Shown: positions 15,349 to 20,698 of the stretch, piece after piece
Layout: each line of letters begins with the position of its first letter
How positions within the stretch are numbered: the first letter of the stretch is position 1
Notes under the pieces: model-generated
The model's input: only the letters and a program-made list of their open reading frames with translations
The model's database searches: none
Told to the model about the DNA's origin: nothing
Assembly: GCA_007124105.1 (NCBI GenBank)
Contig: SLFT01000493.1
Location: 1-22,825, forward strand
DNA from: Candidatus Hydrogenedentota bacterium
GTDB lineage: Bacteria; Hydrogenedentota; Hydrogenedentia; Hydrogenedentales; CAITNO01
DNA length: 22,825 nt
Direction of reading: 5' to 3'
Translations under genes and position numbers: made by a program

Positions 15349-16599
15349 TCAGTTATTCTCATTCGCCGCATGTAGCACGGCCTCATCGAAAATGTCGCCG
15401 TCCCTGTTGATGGCGCGCAGCCGCATTTCCGTGGCGGATACATCCACAATCCAGAAATGAGAATCTCGCGATACTTTTTCCATGTACCACAAGTCTTCGT
15501 TGGGAACCCGAGGCATCACGCCCGCGTTGCCATCGCCTACGTACAACGTACCCGCGGCATGAATCTCGTTGTTTTTTAACAGTTTCGTTCGCTTGAAGGT
15601 GTGGTCGTGGTTTTCAAAGCCGACACTGAGCTTGTATGCGTCAAACAGAGGCAGCCAATGTTCTCGCCCAGCGACGGAGCCGCCTCCATCGAAGCTCCGA
15701 TGCGAAGGGTACAGCGGCACATGATATACTGCGGCGCGGAAGGGCAACGCCTCATAGGCCTTCAACTTTTCTTGCAGGAAACCGACCTGTTCGTCATGCG
15801 GTACAAGATGGTTGGTATCAAGAACAATAAAGCCAAGATTCCCGCCGAACTGGTGCGCCCAATAGGTCTTGCCGCTCTGCGGGAAGAATCCAAAAAAGAA
15901 GGGCGCCCGTTCTTCGTGGCTGCCCTCGAGTCTGTTGGTTTCATGATTGCCAATAGCCATCACCAACGGAATCAGGCATCCGTCCCTGGTGGTGGCGCTG
16001 TTATGCCACCGCTCGAACCAGCTGTCCCACCGGTCTATCTTTTCAAAGTCGCCGTCCGCATAGGAAAGGTCCCCGCCAACAACAAGAAACAGCGGGTTCT
16101 CTGCGGCGGCCTGTTCCACCAACGCCTCAAAAATAAAGGTTGCCAGCGTGTCGCCGCCAATGGCGAAGCGGATGGGTTCGTCGGCGCTCGGGATGGTGCG
16201 GAACATGTAGGCGTCAGAAAAGTCATTTCCGTCTCCAATCCGGAAATAATAGTGTTGCCCAGGGGTAAGGCCTGTGAGTTCTACCGAGTTAATATACCGT
16301 CCGTCTGGAAGACCCGGTATCTGCCAGCTCTTTCCGACTGCGCGATGCCGTAGTTCATCGGACGCCCCGACAAGATCATAAACCGCCTGCACAGCGGCCG
16401 GCTGCGCTTCCGTATGGTAGGTAATGGTCATTGTCGTGCCGGGGTCGCCTTGCCATGTTAAATAGGGTTTCCCATAATAAGAGTGCGCGGCAGACGCCGA
16501 TACGCCGAAGAAACACGATGACGCAATCAGAAATGATGCTGCCAGCGCTATTGTCGCAATTCCACACGTCATGTTATGTTTATGATATAGGCTTCTCAT
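15349..16599 (-). CDS. Exported purple-acid-phosphatase-like metallophosphoesterase (copy 1)
   Basis: The 416-residue product has a Sec-type signal peptide (hydrophobic 13-32, cleavage near SASA-AH at 37). A fibronectin-III-like domain follows (about 42-135, ending TPGQHYYFRIGD), then a calcineurin-like phosphoesterase domain. The metal-binding motifs are in family order: GGDT (D150), GGDLSYADG (D177, Y180), GNHE (N218, H219), VYHVPLYP (H293), and ENHDHTFKRT (H331, H333). In plant and animal purple acid phosphatases the last motif is usually GHxHxYER; here Asn replaces the Gly. The family hydrolyses phosphomonoesters or diesters with a dimetal centre, but the substrate is unknown. AAAGGG lies about 7 nt before the ATG. 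The protein is a close paralogue of the next gene upstream and lies 107 bp from nrfH. Confidence 0.88.
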   Translation of the reverse strand: MRSLYHKHNMTCGIATIALAASFLIASSCFFGVSASAAHSYYGKPYLTWQGDPGTTMTITYHTEAQPAAVQAVYDLVGASDELRHRAVGKSWQIPGLPDGRYINSVELTGLTPGQHYYFRIGDGNDFSDAYMFRTIPSADEPIRFAIGGDTLATFIFEALVEQAAAENPLFLVVGGDLSYADGDFEKIDRWDSWFERWHNSATTRDGCLIPLVMAIGNHETNRLEGSHEERAPFFFGFFPQSGKTYWAHQFGGNLGFIVLDTNHLVPHDEQVGFLQEKLKAYEALPFRAAVYHVPLYPSHRSFDGGGSVAGREHWLPLFDAYKLSVGFENHDHTFKRTKLLKNNEIHAAGTLYVGDGNAGVMPRVPNEDLWYMEKVSRDSHFWIVDVSATEMRLRAINRDGDIFDEAVLHAANENN

Positions 16600-16605
16600 C
16601 TTTTA

Positions 16606-16619
16606 CCCTTTCTCTTTGT
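16606..16619 (-). repeat. 14-bp leader sequence shared with the paralogue
   Basis: ACAAAGAGAAAGGG on the - strand contains the ribosome site of copy 1. It is repeated exactly before copy 2 at 18006-17993. The flanking sequences differ, so the match is probably a remnant of the tandem duplication kept because it forms the ribosome site. Confidence 0.7.
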
Positions 16620-16629
16620 GTCTATGCAC

Positions 16630-16658
16630 GATGTATCTATTTTCCATAGGGCTGTCAA
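16630..16658 (-). promoter_or_regulatory. Candidate promoter of phosphatase copy 1
   Basis: A perfect TTGACA (16658-16653) is followed after 17 bp by TACATC (16635-16630), a poor -10 (3/6). The predicted start near 16623 lies just before the purine-rich ribosome site, the same layout as the nrfH promoter. The poor -10 leaves room for an activator or for a false positive. Confidence 0.4.
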
Positions 16659-16732
16659 CAGTCCCTGCTGATTGCTCTAACGTTGCAAACACCCCAAAAC
16701 ATTCCGGGGGGAAATGCCTGGCATCATTTTAA

Positions 16733-17983
16733 TCAATGTTCAGTACTGGCAGCCGTTAGTACCTCTTCATCAAAAACATTTCCCTTTCTATCCAGCGCGC
16801 GCAAGTGCATTTCCGTGGGAGACACGTCAACAATCCAGAAATGAGGCGTTCGGGCTGTCTTATCCATATACCACCGGCCGCACTTTGGTTTGCGCGGCGG
16901 TACGCCCGCATTGCCGTCGCCCACATACAATGTGCCCTCGGGATGGGCCTTGTTATTTTTCAGGCGTATAGTGCGCTTGAAGGTGTGGTCGTGGTTTTCA
17001 AAACCAACGCTGAGATTGTACGCGTCGAAGAGGGGCAACCAATGTGTATGGCCTGCAACAGTGTATTCGTCACCGAAGGAACGGAAAGAAGGATACAGGG
17101 GCACATGGTATACCGCGGCGCGAAACGGCAACGGGTCGTAATCTCGCAATGTCTGCTCAAGAAAAGGTACTTGTTCCTCATGCGGCACGAGGTGGTTGGT
17201 GTCCAGAACAATGAAGCCCAGATTGCCGCCGAACTGATGGGCCCAATAGGTTTTCCCGCCCTGGGGGAAGAAACCGAAAAAGAAGGGGGCCCGCTCCTCG
17301 TGGTTTCCTTCGCGCCGGTTAATTTCATGGTTGCCAATGGCCATCACCAATGGAATCAAACGTCCGTCGGTTGTAACGCCCTGGTCATGCCAGTGATCGA
17401 ACCAGGCGTTCCACCGGTTTATGCGTTCGAACCTGCCGTCGGCATAGCAGAGGTCGCCGCCGATTACCAGGAAAAGCGGGTCCTGCGCGGCTGTTTCCCG
17501 GGTCAGGTCCCTGAACAGGCGCGTGGGTAGTGTATCGCCGCCAATGGCAAATCGAATAGGCGCGTCGCCATCTGGGATGCTGCGAAATTTGTATTGCTCG
17601 GAAAAGGTCTCATCGTCGCCTACGCGAAAATAATAGTCCTGGCCCGGCGTCAGTCCGGTAAGTTCAACCGAATTGATGTACCGCCCGTCCGGCAACCCTG
17701 GAATTTGCCAACTCTTGCCAACGGCGCGATAGCGATACGCTTCAGGGGCTTCCTCGGTATCATATACGGCCACCACGCTCGCGGGTTCTGCCTCCGAATG
17801 ATAGGTGATCGTCATTGTAGTGGATGGGTCGCCCTGCCAGGTCAGGTAGGGCTTCCCATAGGAAGGCGGCGCGTCATGTACGCGGCGGCGTGAACAGGCG
17901 GGCAGTGATGCTGCCAGTCCGATGAGGAGGGCAATGGCAACAATGGCAATCAAAATGCGCCGTCGGGAGTTGTAATGGTTCAT
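16733..17983 (-). CDS. Purple-acid-phosphatase-like metallophosphoesterase (copy 2), probable lipoprotein
   Basis: This protein is also 416 residues long and aligns with copy 1 without a gap from residue 42 to the end. By hand count, 272 of 375 positions are identical. All metal motifs sit at the same residue numbers: D150, D177, Y180, N218, H219, H293, H331 and H333. The N-terminus differs: SRRR, a hydrophobic helix, then SLPAC with Cys30 as the possible lipidated residue. Pro at -2 makes this a weak lipobox, so a membrane-anchored or ordinary signal form is possible. The ATG at 17983 has AAAGGGA about 8 nt upstream. The gene lies 96 bp after the amidohydrolase gene, with no clear promoter between them, and 133 bp before copy 1. 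Confidence 0.87.
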   Translation of the reverse strand: MNHYNSRRRILIAIVAIALLIGLAASLPACSRRRVHDAPPSYGKPYLTWQGDPSTTMTITYHSEAEPASVVAVYDTEEAPEAYRYRAVGKSWQIPGLPDGRYINSVELTGLTPGQDYYFRVGDDETFSEQYKFRSIPDGDAPIRFAIGGDTLPTRLFRDLTRETAAQDPLFLVIGGDLCYADGRFERINRWNAWFDHWHDQGVTTDGRLIPLVMAIGNHEINRREGNHEERAPFFFGFFPQGGKTYWAHQFGGNLGFIVLDTNHLVPHEEQVPFLEQTLRDYDPLPFRAAVYHVPLYPSFRSFGDEYTVAGHTHWLPLFDAYNLSVGFENHDHTFKRTIRLKNNKAHPEGTLYVGDGNAGVPPRKPKCGRWYMDKTARTPHFWIVDVSPTEMHLRALDRKGNVFDEEVLTAASTEH

Positions 17984-17992
17984 GCGCGTTAT

Positions 17993-18006
17993 CCCTTTCT
18001 CTTTGT
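17993..18006 (-). repeat. 14-bp leader sequence shared with the paralogue
   Basis: This is the second exact copy of the ACAAAGAGAAAGGG element seen at 16606-16619, here about 9 nt before the start of copy 2. It includes the ribosome site. Confidence 0.7.
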
Positions 18007-18079
18007 AAAAAACAGACGCTCAGTGAGATGCCCCGTATACCGGCGAATTGGCGGCCAACTTAAACAAAGCCCTGCGGGA

Positions 18080-19273
18080 TCAGGCAATCTTCATATTCAT
18101 CAATTGTGTAAAGTTGTCGCGGAGAATGGCCGGCCGCAGCTGTTCGTGTTCTGCCGTGGCCACCATGAAACGCGCCAGCGACACCGACAGCGGGTAATAG
18201 GGCCAGTCAGACCCATAGACCAGTTTTTCGGCGGGATATTCGTCCAGCAGTTGTTTGATATTGGGCACGGGTTGTCCCGTAAACTCGAGCCAGACCTGGT
18301 CGCGGTGCTCTTTTGCCACTGCCAGTGTTTCCGGGAACCTGGCGCGTGAGCCGGTATGGGCGAAAATCATTTTCAACGTTGGGAACGCCCGCAACGGCGC
18401 GTGGAACCGCTCGGGTTCGGATAAGGCGCGCATAAACGCCGGCTCGCTTCCGGTAAACCCGGTATGCGTCAATACCACCACGTCATTTTCGGCGCACCAC
18501 CCAAACATACGCATGGCGTCAGGCGCATCAGGCGCCATGAACTGGAACACCGGATGAAACTTCAGTCCGCGCACCTTGTTGTCAAGCATGGCCGCCAGAC
18601 GTGATTCCTTGTCGTCCGACCAGCGCCAGGGATGGATGCCGGCAAAAGGCACAAGCCGCGCATCCAGGCGCGCCGCCCGCTGTGTCTGTTCGTTATGCCG
18701 CGACCGTACGGGAATTTCGACGGGCAGTAGTACGGAATGGCCATGCTTGAAGCGTTCCATTTCAGCGAGCATGTTCGCCGCTGTGTGCGTTTTGTTCCGC
18801 TCAGGCGTACGCAGCGGCGTCCACAAGGTTTCGCGGCTCAATACCTCCGCTTCCGCAGCCGAAGGATGCATCTGCACATGCAGCAGGTTCTGTGGGACTT
18901 CGTGATCGAAAAAATATTGCACCGGACTGCGCGCGCTCATGTCAATATCCGCGCCCATGCCCTGACTCCAGCCCACGTGGGTGTGACAGTCCAGGATGGG
19001 CGGTACGTCGGCGCCGTCCGCAAGTTTCAACGCACCGTCGGCATCCTTGTCGAACCAGGGAAGCCGGTCCAATTCGGACATGCGCAGGATGGCGCGGTCC
19101 CGCGCATTTTCCGGCAAGTCGCCCAGCAGTTCATTGATATCCGGGGGCGGCTTCTTGACGGAAAACCCTTTGAATGGGCGTATGCCTGTGCGCGCGCCAA
19201 CCTCGACCAGCGCCGCGCCCGCAATCACGCCGCCTGCCGCCTTCAGAAATTGTCGTCGTCGTATGGTGCTCAT
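18080..19273 (-). CDS. Tat-exported amidohydrolase (amidohydrolase-2 type)
   Basis: The 397-residue product starts MSTIRRRQFLK, a twin-arginine signal (R-R-x-F-L-K) followed by a hydrophobic segment, so the folded, metal-loaded enzyme should be exported. The catalytic part has the TIM-barrel amidohydrolase pattern: DCHTH (H97, H99), GLKFHPVF (H240), VVLTHTG (H270), MIFAHTG (H306) and VYGSDWPYYP (D356). Relatives include decarboxylases and lactonases acting on small aromatic or sugar acids, so the substrate is open. The start at 19273 was chosen for the Tat motif and for AGGAG 10 nt upstream; the frame extends 19 codons further. It probably begins a transcript with the two phosphatase-like genes. 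Confidence 0.88.
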   Translation of the reverse strand: MSTIRRRQFLKAAGGVIAGAALVEVGARTGIRPFKGFSVKKPPPDINELLGDLPENARDRAILRMSELDRLPWFDKDADGALKLADGADVPPILDCHTHVGWSQGMGADIDMSARSPVQYFFDHEVPQNLLHVQMHPSAAEAEVLSRETLWTPLRTPERNKTHTAANMLAEMERFKHGHSVLLPVEIPVRSRHNEQTQRAARLDARLVPFAGIHPWRWSDDKESRLAAMLDNKVRGLKFHPVFQFMAPDAPDAMRMFGWCAENDVVVLTHTGFTGSEPAFMRALSEPERFHAPLRAFPTLKMIFAHTGSRARFPETLAVAKEHRDQVWLEFTGQPVPNIKQLLDEYPAEKLVYGSDWPYYPLSVSLARFMVATAEHEQLRPAILRDNFTQLMNMKIA

Positions 19274-19303
19274 ATCCGCAAATCTCCTGCTTGGCTGGTA
19301 TGC

Positions 19304-19351
19304 GTTATAGTCACGCAAGCCATAGTACACAAATACGGAAGGTTCTTACAA
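19304..19351 (-). promoter_or_regulatory. Candidate promoter region of the amidohydrolase gene
   Basis: Two overlapping candidates lie here. TTGTGT (19332-19327) with 17 bp to TATAAC (19309-19304) would start near 19297 and give a 24-nt leader. TTGTAA (19351-19346) with 18 bp to TACTAT (19327-19322) is the other. Neither matches consensus well at both hexamers. Confidence 0.3.
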
Positions 19352-19416
19352 GGACAAGAGCCGGAGGCGCCTCTCATGAGGCTTTCCTGTCTTGAAGTTA
19401 TAAGTATCGGTAGGCT

Positions 19417-19456
19417 GTCGGACATTGTCGGACGCTGTCGGACGGCGTCTGACGAT
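19417..19456. repeat. GTCNGAC array, four units at 10-bp period
   Basis: GTCGGAC at 19417, 19427 and 19437, and GTCTGAC at 19447, are spaced exactly 10 bp apart. The intervening triplets are ATT, GCT and GGC. The heptamer is palindromic apart from its central base. The array is intergenic, about 145 bp upstream of the amidohydrolase start, and is related to the array at 11799-11825. Confidence 0.8.
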
Positions 19457-19605
19457 GCCAGCGTAATTGGTTGCGGGCAAGCCAAAAGGCTCATGCGCGG
19501 CTCCTCCCCGCATATCACGGAAATGCCGATTTTTATGAAACGTATTGGTAGCGCATGACCTTCGGCAACGGGTGGGGAAAAGCCGTAGCCACAATAATAA
19601 GCGAT

Positions 19606-20331
19606 TCAGGGCGCGGTCCCATGTATCAGCAAATAAGCGGCGGCAAGAAGCAGGCACACTTCCACCGCGCGTTGCATCGCCGAGGCGTGTTCTGGGCGGC
19701 GGGTTGGTTGAACGAGTCGGGATGAGACGAGCATGGCGCCGGTTATTACTGCTGTCAAGCGCCAGAAACGCAGGTCGAATTCAATGAAACGCTGATATAC
19801 AACCATCTTCATGCCGTGAATCGCCACGCCCACGGCGGCCAACGACGCGATGAGCGCTGACGGCGCCAGGCCCTGGGCTGCGAAGACGCGAAGTCCCAGC
19901 GAGGCCGATGACCCAGTCAAGCCCGACAACGCGCCCACGACAGTTCCCCGAGCAATGAGATAGAATGGCGTTTTGGATGTTTGAGCCGTGTTAAAACGAT
20001 GGGCCAACACGAAAAATAGAATGGCGGCGCCGATCAGGCGGGTTGCCGCTTCTTCAGGAAGCGTAACGAAGAGCAGCGCGCCAGCCGCGCAACAAGGCAT
20101 CGCGCCCAGCAAGAACCATCCAATCGTCCGCCACCGGGTATACGCGGCATTGCTTAGTATGCAGGCCGCCGCTGTCATCAATTGCGCCACGGCAAGCATC
20201 GGCACGGCATGTCGTACGCCGACAAGTGAAATCAGTAGCGGAAACAGCAGCAGTCCACGACCGAAGTTGGCCTTTGTGGAAAGGATACACAAAGACAATG
20301 CCGCTACAAACAATATGACGTACGCGATCAT
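19606..20331 (-). CDS. TauE/SafE-family membrane transporter
   Basis: The 241-residue product is highly hydrophobic, with about seven or eight predicted helices. The glycine-rich GALSGLTGSSASLGLRVFA block near the middle is typical of the TauE/SafE (DUF81) family. Members are thought to export sulfite, sulfoacetate or other small organic anions, but the substrate here is unknown. The N-terminal half of the family usually has a similar G-rich repeat; here it reads FGRGLLLFPLLIS. The ATG at 20331 has no clear ribosome site, so the start is less certain than for the neighbours. It is separated from the lyase gene by a 367-bp repeat-rich gap, so the two are probably not one operon. Confidence 0.78.
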   Translation of the reverse strand: MIAYVILFVAALSLCILSTKANFGRGLLLFPLLISLVGVRHAVPMLAVAQLMTAAACILSNAAYTRWRTIGWFLLGAMPCCAAGALLFVTLPEEAATRLIGAAILFFVLAHRFNTAQTSKTPFYLIARGTVVGALSGLTGSSASLGLRVFAAQGLAPSALIASLAAVGVAIHGMKMVVYQRFIEFDLRFWRLTAVITGAMLVSSRLVQPTRRPEHASAMQRAVEVCLLLAAAYLLIHGTAP

Positions 20332-20392
20332 GCTAATGTGAACTTTGCCTACAACAACCCCGAATGCAGGGTCATTATCGTTGAAAACGAAT

Positions 20393-20427
20393 AAGCTTTT
20401 TCAGTTGCCGCGCCAACTGAAAAACTT
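20393..20427. terminator. Probable bidirectional intrinsic terminator
   Basis: TTTTTCAGTTG (20397-20407) and CAACTGAAAAA (20414-20424) pair perfectly over 11 bp around a 6-nt loop. AAG and CTT outside them extend the stem past a single bulged C. The terminal T5/A5 blocks give a U-run on either strand. It would end transcripts coming from the lyase gene about 275 bp upstream on the - strand, but a protein-binding palindrome is also possible. Confidence 0.55.
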
Positions 20428-20500
20428 CGTTGGGCTAAACGCAGGGCTGTTCGCGGCCACAATATCAACACGAAAAGCAAAAACTAGCGTCATTGCGAGC

Positions 20501-20570
20501 ACAAGCAATCTCACCGCCAAGCGCGTCTTTGCACACCCCAGATTGCTTGTATGATACTCCTTGGGCGGTG
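20501..20570. repeat. Interlaced inverted repeats in a dispersed-repeat-like element
   Basis: Arm A, ACAAGCAATCT (20501-20511), pairs perfectly with A' at 20540-20550. Arm B, CACCGCCAAG (20512-20521), pairs with B' CTTGGGCGGTG (20560-20570) with one bulged G. The order A-B-A'-B' is that of a pseudoknot, not of nested hairpins. The preceding CGTCATTGCGAGC resembles the end of a repeat seen in many bacterial genomes. Confidence 0.6.
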
Positions 20571-20596
20571 CGTAGCGAAATCGTCAGCGTTCTGTT

Positions 20597-20627
20597 GCGC
20601 CTGTAAGTCTTACGCCCTATCAGGCGC
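20597..20627. repeat. 7-bp intergenic hairpin
   Basis: GCGCCTG (20597-20603) and CAGGCGC (20621-20627) pair perfectly around a 17-nt loop that itself holds GTAAG/CTTAC. It lies about 75 bp downstream of the lyase stop codon and could help end that transcript, though no long T-run follows on the - strand. Confidence 0.4.
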
Positions 20628-20698
20628 TGTATTTTGTCCGGCGCCGCTACCGGCTTTTCGCGGACAACGGCGCAGCGGCATTATCCGTTATCTTTTGG

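Larger units (their letters stand above)
19274..19605. other. 332-bp intergenic region upstream of the amidohydrolase gene
   Basis: No convincing gene lies here. The region holds the candidate promoter at 19304-19351, a palindrome GAGGCGCCTC (19364-19373) overlapping a GCCTC/GAGGC hairpin (19369-19382), and the GTCNGAC array (19417-19456). A small AGCC-AAAA-GGCT hairpin lies near 19488. I see no standard terminator for the TauE/SafE gene that ends at 19606. Confidence 0.6.
20332..20698. other. 367-bp repeat-rich intergenic region
   Basis: No gene is supported here. From left to right it holds a perfect 11-bp inverted repeat that looks like a bidirectional terminator (20393-20427), a pair of interlaced inverted repeats (20501-20570), and a 7-bp hairpin (20597-20627). 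GC-rich complementary segments near 20640-20685 follow. The part near 20489-20515 resembles the widespread dispersed repeat that begins GTCATTGCGAG and contains AAGCAATCT. Confidence 0.65.

Noticed and set aside
16680..16705. CCCC/GGGG hairpin between the two phosphatase-like genes as a terminator
   Set aside because: The stem is only 4 bp with a 10-nt loop and no U-run follows on the - strand.
18060..18085. CCTG/CAGG hairpin at the amidohydrolase stop as a terminator
   Set aside because: The stem is 4 bp and the following TTTGTTT is short; too weak to call.
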